Positions 21,532 to 33,494 of a stretch of DNA of 64,000 bases are shown one piece after another; position 1 is the first letter of the stretch; each line of letters opens with the position of its first letter. Location: the NCBI GenBank assembly GCA_905250115.1, contig CAJNOI010000126.1, forward strand, positions 66,747 through 130,746, read 5' to 3'. Position numbers and translations under genes: made by a program. Source of the DNA: Adineta steineri (Eukaryota > Rotifera > Eurotatoria > Adinetida > Adinetidae). The notes beneath the pieces were generated by a model. It saw only the letters and a program-made list of their open reading frames with translations, made no database searches and was not told the origin of the DNA.

Positions 21532-24231
21532 TTATGTACTATCGCCATACATAGTTACGATACCATAGGATAATATTGAACCAATAAAAGTACCCATAGT
21601 AAGTGCCTAAACAAATATTATAGAGATGTTTTTAAATATTTAATAAGTAACAAAAATTTATGATGGAAAAAAAACAAGAACGATTATTCAAAATAAGTAA
21701 GGATTCTGCTAAGATAAATAATACACATATACGTTTTTTTATGAAGTATTTAATTTTAACTTAGTATATCTATTTTCTTAGACAAATATTTTATTTAAAT
21801 CTGTTACTTTATATTGTGTAATTACTTAGGTTTATATTAATCAATAGATATTTTTACTTCGTTCTGCTTACACGCGCTACACGTATTTTTATTTTTCCTT
21901 TTCTTCTCATTAAATATACTATGTTCGATAGGATTTATTCCCTTCAATCTTATGAATGTTTCCTAGAGATGTATAATTCCCTATTTTATATATAGCTTTT
22001 GAGTTTTCATGAATAAATAGAGAAATGTAGTACGAACGAATTTCTATCTCATATAATTTTCTTTAACATAAATTAAAACTTTAATACCATTATTGATGAA
22101 TTTTAAAAGTTGCTTTGATCAGCAATAACTATAGCGTTAACACTATTTCTTTTTTTCTGGAGAGTCTTAAAATAATCAACTACATACCATCTGTACGGTT
22201 AGCACATGACTTAGGGAATTAAAAAATGAAGAAACGAACATTATTTTGGATGTATTTTATTTTCACTAATTAAGATGCGAATTGTAATTTTATTCAATGA
22301 ACATGAAAACTAATATCCCTGTCATCATTTTTTATTACCTGGAGGGAGTACGAGATAAATCTACTATCTTCAGGTTTACTCCAACTTATCTATATTAAAA
22401 AATCTTATCTACACATTCACCTGCTGACATCTTACAAATAACATATTACTGATTATTTCACATTTTCTCCGAAACAAAATAGAGATGACGTTGTTTTTAA
22501 AATCAATTAAAATCAAAAAATTGAAAGTTTTATTATTTGAGATAAGATCTTAAACTCATCCGAAAGATGTATAGCAGAGACTTTAAAATATTTCTTCATT
22601 AGTATTTCTCATTATCATCTATTATGATATATTCATATTATTTAACATACCATTGTCATAAGTGCTCCAACTGTACTACTCAGTTGTGCATGAACTCGTC
22701 GTGGTGCATACATTAAATTAAGTGAATTACAATATCCATGTGATATAGCAAAAGTTAAAACCAATATAGCATAAATAGCATCATGTTTAAATATATAGGG
22801 AAATCCATTGGTATTTGGAAAATGACAAAAACCAAATAAAATTATAAATAAAAATCTTGCTAAACATATAAAAAATAAAAGACGTGGATGTTCCATTGAT
22901 GGCTTATTAATTTTTGATGATAATATACGTCCAAATGTATCACCAATATAAAATAAAAGAAATGTCATTACTTGTGCATATAATCGAACAGTCCATAATG
23001 GATTTAAATGATTAATTGATGGATAAGCTGGTTGAATTTTTGCTAAATATGCTGGAAATAATGATAATGTTGAAACAAATGTTAAAAATAATCCAAAAAA
23101 ATTCCATTTTACATGTTTATATGCTATAGATAAACGTTGACGTACGACTAATGATGTTATATTAAATGAATTACCATCATCATCATTATAAGATGATGAT
23201 TCATGAAAAAATGCTTCATGTTCATTGTTAATTTCTTGTACCGCCGATGAATAGATTTGAAATAAATGCGTTCTTTCAAGAAAAGAATATACTATTATAT
23301 TTGATATTATCACTAATATTGCAAGAAGAAAATAAATTGAAGCAGATGTTGATGTATTACTAGAAACTAATATTGATATTATTGAACATGTAACAACAAA
23401 AACACCACCAAGTGCTTGACCAGAAACAAATCCTTAAAGAAAATTCATATTAACGATTCAAAGTATTTTTTATTAAATATTCATGCAAAACAATTCAAAT
23501 TAGCATGCTTTTCGTGTGTTATATAGTGTGAAGTAAGTTTATACGATTGTTTAGTATGTGTTTAACACGTAGTACTCACTAGATCATCATAATCTAAACG
23601 GTATTAATATCATTTTTTCTTTTAAATTGAACTAAACAAAATTAATAGAAGAATTTCGTTTTTTTGTCAATAAAAAATAATTAAGTTTATTTTCTTCTCG
23701 TTTTTGTTAGACTAAATTTTTACCTTGAATATATCGACTGGGTAATGTTGATGCTAATGAAAAGAAGCAATTGAGTAACGTTGTACTACAAACACTTTGT
23801 ATCATAACTAATATCATTGTTATTGCAAAAAATATTTCACGCCATTTTTTAACATTAACAAACGTTAATGAAAGACAAACAGATAAACATATTGTTATAC
23901 CACATAATGATGTATATATTCTATATTTATGTATATATGGAACACAAATAAATGTAACTAATATAGCTGTAATTAAATTTGTAAATGATGCACATATTGT
24001 TACGGAATTTTCATAATATAATTCAAGACGAGACATAGATATATTAGGTGTAGATTGATCATGTAATTTATGACGAAAATAAGGATCAGCTGTTATAAAA
24101 AAATTAAATGGTAGAACAGTACCTAGACCAAGCCAAACAAATGCTACATAAGACCAAGTCCGATCATAGACTGATCCAATAAGTGGTGTTGTAGCTGTTG
24201 CTATACGAGATACACTACTTGATCTATCCAT
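21532..24231 (-). CDS. Equilibrative nucleoside transporter (SLC29 family)
   Basis: Three exons (24231-23724, 23432-22651, 21606-21532) join in phase to give a multi-pass membrane protein of about 455 residues, as usual for ENTs. The first membrane segment carries the family signature WLGLGTVLPFNFFITADPYF (human ENT LLGLGTLLPWNFFITA). Further hydrophobic segments follow throughout, with a hydrophilic loop rich in Asp/Ser between the two halves and a YAPRRVHAQLSSTVGALMTM segment near the end. ENTs move nucleosides down their gradient across plasma or organelle membranes. Substrate specificity and subtype (ENT1-4) cannot be read with confidence. The ATG follows a ctttttag acceptor-like site by five bases. 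The last intron (21607-22650) is 1.04 kb, and the last exon encodes only 24 residues that complete the final membrane segment. Confidence 0.88.
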
Positions 24232-24801
24232 TTAATCTAAAAAGTACATTAAAAAATGTTTAACATTGAACGGATTAAAATTATGATTCATTTTTTCAAT
24301 TATATTTCAGTGTACTATACTAGGATTCACGCACTAATTCATTCTCAGCTGGTGGTCCATCGGAAATATCCTTGTCATTCTTACGTTAAGATTAATTCTA
24401 TGTTTGATAATTATATATCTAAGAAAAATGCTGGATATTCTTGCCATATATTTTCTTTTTCATTGATTAAATTTTTATCAACAATCTGCTTTTCTTTTTT
24501 CTTAAAATTTCCATAGTCGATGATTATGACTTCAGTTTCATAGGATTGTCTAGAAAAAAAAAACAAGAATGTCAATCAATAAAATACAATGATTTGAGCA
24601 TTCATACAACATCTATTTCATTCTCCATATACATACACAAATGCAAAAAAAAAAGAAAGGAAAGTCGTCCAATTTGCACATTTAGATGATATTTAAATAG
24701 ATAAATTTTTTTTTTCACAAAAGAAATCATTGGTAGATGAGAAGACAAAAAAAAGAAAGAAAGAACCCCAAATAATTAACAAATAAAACCATAGATTAAT
24801 C
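24232..24801. other. Intergenic region between ARL5 and the SLC29 gene
   Basis: Both neighbours are on the minus strand. The stretch is AT-rich with A- and T-runs (for example 24640-24660 and 24700-24720). Open frames here are short and show no coding signal. Confidence 0.5.
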
Positions 24802-25445
24802 CTATCGTTTTATTCTTGATGCAATCCAATCTAAACCTTGATATAAACCTTCACCAGTTAATGCACAACATGCTTGTATATGCCATGCTTGATCTTTAAT
24901 CGATGTTAAACATAATTGTTTCGATATTTCAGCTGATGTCATAGCATCTTTAATATCTTGTTTATTAGCTAATATTAATACAGATGCGGAACGTAAATCT
25001 TCACTTTGTAACATACGAAATAATTCTTCTTTCGATAATGGTAATCGTTCACGATCTGTACTATCAACAACTAATATAACATATTCTGTATGAGCATAAT
25101 ATGTTTGCCATGATGAACGTAAAGATTCTTGTCCACCAATATCCATCATTAAAAAATGTATATTCTTAAAAATAACTTCTTCAACATTGGAACCTATTGT
25201 TGGTGATGTATGAACGACTTCATTCATTAAAAATTGATAGAGTATTGTTGTTTTACCTTTAAAATATACATATTTTGATTAAAAACAAAATTTCAATTAT
25301 CTTACCGGCATTATCAAGACCAACAATAATAATTTTATGTTCTTCATTACCTAGTTAATATGATATAGATTATATTAAAATCTTTTTAAATTATTTTTTT
25401 GTTCTTACCAAACATTGCCCAGAGTTTTGAAAATAAAAAGCCCAT
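24802..25445 (-). CDS. ARL5: ADP-ribosylation factor-like protein 5 (ARL5)
   Basis: Several exons encode about 178 residues beginning [21 protein letters not shown]5 is a small GTPase of the trans-Golgi that recruits the GARP tethering complex. Gly2 is the expected myristoylation site. The P-loop GLDNAGKT, the DIGGQE switch 2 motif, NKQD for guanine binding, and the ARL5-specific [17 protein letters not shown] are all present. [11 protein letters not shown] and [15 protein letters not shown] also match human ARL5A/B. One oddity is that the residue before DIGGQE, an almost invariant Trp in Arf and Arl proteins, reads as Met here. The start follows an aaattag acceptor-like site by seven bases. 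The exact paralogue (ARL5A/B/C) cannot be assigned across this distance. Confidence 0.93.
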
Positions 25446-26606
25446 ATTGTTTCTAATTTATTTTATTTAAATATACATAAAAAAAATAATTGTCTAATAT
25501 GAAAAGTATATATATAATATTTGCATCTTAAATAGTAAAAGAAAAGACGAGATCAGATTTAAGTATATTTAAATATATGTTGTTCTTTTACTATATAACA
25601 ACGGGTAGTGCGTAAAAAAGATGAGTTGACGACAACTTTACTTCAATCATTTATTTATGACGACAAACAATAGAAAAGGAAAGGTAGAAAGTTTCTTTTC
25701 GTTTAGATTGTTCTTATTGGATAGTTGATAAACCAACAGAGAATTGTCAAACGTTTTTAGAGGAAAAATAGTATGGTACGACATCTGACGTTTGTTTATA
25801 ATCGGACTTTTATTTTATAAAAAAAAGATAAAAGTTTTGAAGAATCACTTCACCAATAAACTTTTCATAAAAATGATTTAACTCTCTTTGAAAATCGTAC
25901 TACGATCGAATTACTTCGTTATTTAGTAATAGAAAATAGTTAACTAACAATCGCTTCTCGTTCTTACTTCCGAACGTAAATTAGAAAAATGTTTCTCAAT
26001 GTACAAAACAAAAAACAGGATATATTCTAATAAATGACAATGGATTTATGTCACTGCACTCGATAAACTTTAATAGATATTAATTATCTAGTTATTAGAA
26101 AAAAGTTTATATAGACTAAATATTTATATTGGATTTTGATATTGATCAGGGGCGGATCTAGCTATTAGGCGAACCGGGAACCGCCACCCCCTCGAAAATA
26201 CATACTTTGACAAATACTGTAAACAGGTATAATACAACTTTCCACTTTTTCTATATAAACCGCCACCCTCTGATGGAAATCCTGGATCCGCCCCTGATAT
26301 TGATAAGAAAAACCAACATAGAATATAATCAGGTCAAAAAGCACTTTATATTTTTAAAATATCTATTAGTTGCTATGAATGTCAACCTATTCTTTTTATA
26401 CATGACTTTTGTATTTATCTATAACATAGATAAAAATATAGGATCAATGAAAATCCTTTCATAGTATTAAATTATACAACAGAGTATACTATTCCATTTA
26501 ATTTAAAGAGTTAACTTCTTTTGCTTTATATTGATTTAATAATGGATAATATATCGTTAAAATTGACTAGTTATTTATTATAATAAATGCAGAAAATTAA
26601 TAAAAA
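25446..26606. other. Intergenic region with one hAT-like MITE
   Basis: AT-rich sequence upstream of ARL5 and downstream of the unidentified gene ending at 26607. Apart from the element at 26147-26296 and a minus-strand AATAAA (26574-26579), nothing is recognised. Confidence 0.55.
26147..26296. mobile_element. 150-bp hAT-like MITE with perfect target-site duplication
   Basis: The termini are inverted repeats: caggggcggatctag at the left, and the reverse complement of the right end reads caggggcggatccag. The element is flanked by identical 8-mers atattgat (26139-26146 and 26297-26304). CAGGGGCGGATC termini with an 8-bp duplication are characteristic of hAT-superfamily elements. At 150 bp with no coding capacity it is nonautonomous and depends on a transposase elsewhere. 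Intact duplications and near-identical ends suggest a fairly recent insertion. Confidence 0.88.
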
Positions 26607-27871
26607 TCATGGCATATTAATAATACAACTGAAACTAACACTATGGAATGATTGATACCATTGTTTAATACGATAAAATTTCAAATAGTTGCGTAAATTA
26701 GATGAATTTGTTTTCGTTATTCTTCTATTATTTTGATTGCCGTTCTGTGCCATCAAATACTTTGAAACAAAGTTATTTTTCGTTTGAGGTTTTACTATCA
26801 TTCTTCTATTAGATATTGTTGTTGTTTGTTGAGAAGAATTCTGATGTGATTTATATTTTATTAATTGAGAATTTTTCTAAATAAATAAAAAAAGTCAAAT
26901 ATGTCTCTTAATTAAATAATTATTCTTCTATACCTTCTTTGGATGAAATGTAAAATTGAATACTGCCAATTGTGATTCAGTATGTGTCTTCATATTATTT
27001 ATTATAATATTGAGATATGCTAATGCAGTTAAAGTTTCCTCTCGTTCTCTCTTTATATATACGATCTAAAAATTCTTATAAAAGACAAATATATATATAT
27101 GAAGAGATAGAGTATAAGTATGAGTATTATGTCTTATCATGACATGTACTTAGAATACGAGAAGTAAAACCTTTAGTTATTAAAACTGACATGAAGTAAC
27201 GCTCATTTTTAAACATATAGCACAAATAATTTCTTATGCAAACATACTATTATATGCATAAGATAATTAATGATCATCTCGTTTTTCACAAGTTCATGTT
27301 AAACTGTCAAGGTTAAATACATTATTTATATTATTATGAATAACGCACAAATATTTTAGGTAGATAAACAATAAGAATTAGTTTTAAACATGACTTTTTC
27401 AGATGCGAATTAATCTTTAGTAGAAATAATTTCATACGTCAATGGAGTATGAAATAGTTTCAAAAAAAAATCTTGGATTTAAATTTCACAATATATACGT
27501 CAACAGATTATGATAATATTTCACAAGTACTTGGTCAACTATATATGACGCATTTCTATTAATGTTGTTTAGTGTTCTTTTATTCCTCGAGTATGATGAA
27601 TTAATAAATAACTAGATAAAATATTCTCCTACATGTACTTTAGAATAATATCAAATGACTAGATTATACCTCCCCCAATGTGTTTAATTATTAAGTTCAG
27701 TTAGAACAGTAGACATTCACACATAAGAAAACTACATGTCATGCAAATTGTTTCACAAACAGTTACGCTCATATCTAGGTAAATTCAGATTAATAACATA
27801 CTTCGAAAAGCTTTTTGGCCTTGAATGATCTAATTTCTCGAATATAATTGTCATCGTCCAAAACAAAAGCT
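26607..27871 (-). CDS. Unidentified small gene, three exons seen, 5' end uncertain
   Basis: Three minus-strand exons join in phase: 27871-27802 (VLDDDNYIREIRSFKAKKLFE), 27065-26934 (VYIKREREETLTALAYLNII onward) and 26876-26607, ending at TGA. AATAAA on the same strand at 26574-26579, about 30 bases after the stop, supports a real 3' end. The first exon is preceded by an acceptor-like atactag, so further exons probably lie upstream, but I could not find a convincing start. The visible part, about 155 residues, is basic and hydrophilic with a helical central stretch, rich in Asn, Gln, Ser and Thr towards the end. No domain is recognised. The long first intron (27066-27801) shows nothing else. 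Confidence 0.45.
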
Positions 27872-28494
27872 CTAGTATATGATTACATCAGTTTAACGAA
27901 TATCAAAAGACGTGTTTATGATGAAGTCAAAAGTACAGCAGTAATACTTGTTATAAAACTTCATGAAATTAAGGCAATAATTAAATTTTATTCTTTGCAT
28001 AGGAAAAACATGCGTAAGTATTATGATATTTATAATTATCATATTAAAAAATAAGTCTAATAACCACTAGAATCTTTCTTTCCAGTCATAAACCAAATGT
28101 ATCACACAAGTTGTTTTTTTTGAATATGATGACATCTGCATATATCTGTCTACAATTTAAGAACATGTCATTATGCACTCTTCGGTATAGCATATTCCTA
28201 GAAATCGAATTGAAAACTGACACCGGTAGTTACTTCTATACATGATGTTTTATATATAAATATTTGTTATTAGTCATTCTAACCATGAAATTCTCATTAT
28301 TATTGAAGGTCAATATGACTTTTTTTGTTAATTGACATAGAGAAGAAATAATAAAAAACGTTTGATAATGTAAAATTTTTATAAATTAATGAGTACATAA
28401 ACAAAAATTTTGTGCTGTTCTGTCTTTTTTTCTTTTTTCATTAATATAACTAAAAAAATACACTCGTTATAAAGAACTCTACAATAGTTTATAT
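27872..28494. other. Noncoding stretch between the unidentified gene and the protocadherin 3' end
   Basis: AT-rich. It may hold a missing 5' exon of the gene at 26607-27871 and the 3' UTR of the protocadherin-like gene. No feature is supported. Confidence 0.4.
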
Positions 28495-31400
28495 TTAAAC
28501 AGTAGTCATTTTTAATTCAATTCCATTGTCATCAATAATACTACTTAAATTATCATCAAAATCCATTGGCATTAAATCATCACTTGTACTAAGTGCTGTA
28601 TATGTATATGTATTTGTCAAAGCTCGATTATGTGCTGTATTAGCACGTGTTGTTGAGTCAATCGATGATGTTGAATGTGAATATGCTGTCGATGATGATG
28701 CTGATGCAATAATAATAACTGGTTTTATATTTGCTAATGCTTTTAAACTTTTATAAGGATTTTTTGGAGAACTATTTTCATAAAACTGTTTAGTTTCACA
28801 AGGTAATGGAGTTGAACTATATTTTCCATTTGTTGAAGAAGTTGAACTATGAGTATTGAATCCATTTGTTTTCATCAGTGACATATTACGATTTTCTTTT
28901 GTTTTCTTTTGTATACAATCAATAAAACATAAAACCATTGTTAATATAACAACAAACATTAAAATTGATGAACAAATAAATACTGCAAAGATTTGTTTAC
29001 GTGTAGATAAGGATGTTATGGATGATGGATATTCATCATGAGGAGATGATATTGATGATGGTGTTGGACTTGAAAATGCATGAGCCATACGTTTACCTTG
29101 TTGAAATTCTTCAGTAGCAAGACGCTGAATAAAAAAATATATAAATTTCATCATATAGAATTTCTTGGCTGTATTTTCCTCAAGATTTAAGTTTAGTAAA
29201 TGAATAGAATAGAATAATATGAAAGTCGTAATTTTAAGAAAGAAATACTTCTTAAACTCTTATATAATTGCTAAATGATTCGCTTAATAGGCAATTACTT
29301 TTTATGTATTATATTTTTCCAGGGAACTAATAAGTGAATATTTCGTGCTATTAAATTTAACTACCTTAGTATTATTTAGATAACTGTAGAAAAAGATATT
29401 CAAAAATATTAAAGTAACGACTTGAATGACTAGTGAAAATGGATAAAAAATGTCTGCAAGTCTTTTTATAACTACTTCTAAAGTTCACTCGTACCTTTTT
29501 AAATATCAGTATGAAGTCTAACTCAGTCTGGTAAGCATAAGATGCATTCTTAGCATGTTTGCATTGTGTCAGCTTGGTAATAACTAATTCATAAATAGAA
29601 ACTTTTAGTGTAATTTTTTACAGAATTAAAATGTGAAGCACAACTTGGCTGTCATTTTTAGTCGCGAGGAAATCTTTTCAATCTGTCCGTTTTGAAATAT
29701 ATTACTAAAGTCATGTTTTACTCATTTTTTAAAACTAAAATAAAGCGTTATTGATGCATATAACCTTTGAACTTGTATCAATAATATTTCAAAGTCATTA
29801 ATTGCTTGTCGGAATGTCTTTAGAAGGGAATAGACATGTCTATGACGGCTCCAGACAGATATTCTATTATTAACTTTTATTAACCATGAGGTTAAGAATC
29901 AGTTTCAAAAATAGTCATTGTTCAATTAACTAGATATCTTTAATTCATGAAATCTGGATTTATTATTAAGCGCTTATTTAATAAGATATCTATCACGGTC
30001 TGCAACGCACGGGTAATAAATATTAGGAGACAATAGTGGGTATAAACTTGCAGCTCCATACGCTTCGACGCTCTTCTAGATCGTATTTCATAAAAGATTC
30101 ATCAAAAATGTTTTCAGTGCAAAAGAAATATCATTACTAGTAAAAAGCAGTAACAAAATTATAGACTCCCCTATGTTTCTTTCCAAAATATAGTATTCAT
30201 TTTTCTGGCTATGACATAGGAGGGCCTATAATTTTGTTACCCCCCAAATCACACTTTTAATATAAGTAGATCGTTTTAAATCTTCCATCTTTTTCTATAA
30301 ATACTTACTAATGATGTGTCATCATGATTATTATTTTTAACAACTGTTATCCAGTCAGTTGTATTTGAACCAATAAATAAACGCAAAGTTTCAACAATAA
30401 GACATGGTGTTGGTTCACCATGATCACGTATTTGTACATGTAATACAACTAATGAATTATCATTAATTAAATTTGAATCTGTTTTAACAATTAATGTTCC
30501 ATTCGATAATAAATTAATAAATGATGGTGATGTTGATGGTGATAATTGAAATGTTATATTTCCATTATAATCTTTATCATCATCGGATGCACTTAAATGT
30601 ATATGAAAATATTTTGGTGTTAAATCACGATTTATAATTATAAATGATGATTCAATATGTAAACGAGGACAATGATCATTTTCATCGAGAATATCAATTG
30701 AAATTGAAATATTTATTGATCGACGTGGATTTCCATGATCTGATATAATAAAATTTAATTGATAAAATGAAAGAACTTCACGATCTATTGAGCCATTTAC
30801 AGATATCATTATAAATGTTGTTGACTGAGAAGTATTACTTCTTTTTGTCACTATTTCAAATGGTATACTTGGTTTATTTTGATAATCTAATTTATCATCT
30901 GAAAACCATTCAGAATAAACACTTATTCGACCATTGGGTTCATCTTTATCATCATCGCGACATGATATTGTACCAATAATTGTTCCGATTTCACTATTTT
31001 CCATAATCGACCATGATATATTATTGTTATTAGTATCACATACAGGTGTATATTCATTTTGACTAATAACTGTAAATGTTATTATTCCTTGAGATGATAA
31101 TGATGGTGTACCTTTGAAAACAGATAATTTATATGTCGAATAAATTACTTATAAAATCTCAATGATACTCTACAGAATAAAGGTCAAGATGTTATATAAG
31201 CATGAACGATTTGTTATACGCGAGATTAATTTTTTAATTCTATTCATGCAACTTTAACTTATTAGTAATTGAGACGCGAATATTTTATAGAAATCATTTA
31301 CTTAATCGAAGGTTATTTATTATACTCATATAATTCGTTCATTAAAGTGTAAATCATCATAATTTTATTTCTATATACCTTTATCTCGTGCTTCAACATG

Positions 31401-33494
31401 TAATATATAAGTATCTTGTTGTTTACGATCAAATTCTGTCATAGCTCGAATAATTCCTGTTTTTGAATCAATTTGAAAAAGATTTTTATCATGATTAATT
31501 AATGAATAGATGATTTCTCCATTAAGATTTTCATCAGCATCTTCAGCATGAAGATGAAATATTTCATAACCATTTGGATTAATTATTTTGACATGTTCAT
31601 TTATAGTTGCTTTCATAGTTTTTTCTCGAAATTTTGGTATATTATCATTTTCATCTAGGATAATAATAAATATATTTAAATAAGTTGATTTTGATAATGG
31701 TCGTCCATGATCAATTGCTTCTAATGTTAAATTATATTGTGAAATTAATTCACGATCAAGTAAATCTTTTGTACGTAATTCACCTGTATTTTCAGTTAAA
31801 CGAATTAATTCAAATGGAATCATAGATGATTCAAGAAGTTTCCATGTAACACGTCCATTATCACCGGAATCTCGATCAGTTATCGATAGTGATAAGACAA
31901 GAGAATTTCTTGGTAATGATTCATTTAAATAAATTTCTACTGATTTTGAATCAGGATCAATATCATATGAATATATATCGATGATTGGTGCATTATCATT
32001 TTCATCTAATATATGAATTATAACTCTAAAAAATATAATAGAAAAAAAACTTTCTACTTTGAACTCAACAACAAATAGAAAAATATATTCAATCTGTTAA
32101 TTACTAATATTAATCAATGAAGAAAATGTATCTCATATATTTTTCTAGTATCTGTTTTATTTAAGATCAATTAGATACGAGTTCTAATGCAATAGTGTCG
32201 ATCGAAATTCACTCTATATATTATTAAATTAAATATAGATTCCTCAATCTATTAGCATACAATTTGTTCGATAAAATAAATTCGAGAATGACTATAGATT
32301 AGGCAAAAATAGAAATGACTGATAATTTAATTTGCATATCCTTTATTTCTTTGTTTTTAGATTAAATTTAATAAAGGAATAAATGTACTTACATACAAAA
32401 ATCTGTTTTATAACCTTCTCCTTTATCTCTTGCTTCAATTTCTAATCGATACATTGATTTTGTTTCATAATCTAATAAACATTTCACACGTATATCACCT
32501 GTGATTTGATCAATTTGAAAACATTTATCTTGACTAATTAAATAATAATTTATTTCTCCATTAACTCCTTCATCATCATCTGTTGCATGTACACGACTAA
32601 CAATTGAATCAGTTGAAATCATTTCACTAATATTATTTATTATATAAATGGGTTGTTCAAATTTCGGTGGCGAATCATTAATATCATCAATTATAACAAT
32701 AACATGTAATAGGCCTGTTTGATTATCACCATCACGAGCAATAATATCAAATTTATATGATGATATTAATTCTCGATCAAGCATTTTTTCAACTACAAGT
32801 GATAAATCACCACGTATTAAATCATAACGAAGAGAAAATGGAAGAACTGTTGATGATACAATTGAATAACCTTTAAATGAAAAAAACAATCGAATCATAT
32901 TCAATTTATTCATTCAGTCATTCACATACCAATAATACTATTTTGTCCTTGATCATGATCTATAGCTGATTCTAATTTAATCATTGCACCAATTTGTGCA
33001 TTTTCAACAATAGTTAGATTCAATTGGTTATTTGTAAATATTGGTTTATGATCATTTCGATCAATAATACGTATAGTAATTAATTCAATATTAAATTGTT
33101 CACTATTAATAAGTATTTCAAGTTCTAAATCACACCATGTATCACATCGACAACGACGTAAACGACATAATTCATCTCGATCAATTTCTTTACGTATTGT
33201 TAATATTCCACGTGTTGAATGATTAATTAAAAAATACATATAAGGAAATTCATCACGTTTTGCAAGACTAAAATCTGCATTAATACTATCGGAAAAATTT
33301 TTTGGAAATAATAAATGTCGAAGATTAATAACTTCAGTATGAACAGGTAATTTTTCCATTGTACGAATTATAAAATGATCATCTTGTTGTTGTTCACAAT
33401 AACAACAGGAAAACATAATCAATATTAAAAGAATAATGATAAATGAAGGCATGGCATGATGATAGAAATATAAAATACAAAAAATTCTAATCAT
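28495..33494 (-). CDS. Protocadherin-like cell adhesion protein
   Basis: Five exons (about 33494-32931, 32871-32396, 32026-31380, 31111-30309, 29124-28495) encode about 1,040 residues. A signal peptide (IIILLILIMFSCCYC near residue 25) is followed by about six cadherin repeats recognised by calcium-binding motifs such as DENDNAP, DINDSPP, DENDNIP and DENDHCP, by LDREL motifs, and by DxDxGxN-type loops (DDDEGVNGEI, DADENLNGEI, DDDKDYNGNI). One membrane segment (FAVFICSSILMFVVILTMVL) leads to a cytoplasmic tail of about 140 residues rich in Ser and Thr. I see no catenin-binding, EGF or laminin G domains, so a protocadherin-type homophilic adhesion role is likely. The subfamily is unclear. An internal ATG option (33455, MPSFII) also precedes the signal segment and could be the true start. 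The 1.18-kb last intron contains a small MITE. Confidence 0.85.
30153..30237. mobile_element. 85-bp TA-flanked MITE-like inverted repeat in a protocadherin intron
   Basis: The ends form long inverted repeats: acaaaattatagactcccc at the left, and the reverse complement of the right end reads acaaaattataggccctcc, both continuing into tatgt. TA dinucleotides flank both ends (30151-30152 and 30238-30239), as expected for Tc1/mariner-type target duplication. Only about 35 bases separate the arms, so transcribed RNA would form a strong hairpin. The family is inferred from the TA flanks alone. Confidence 0.65.
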
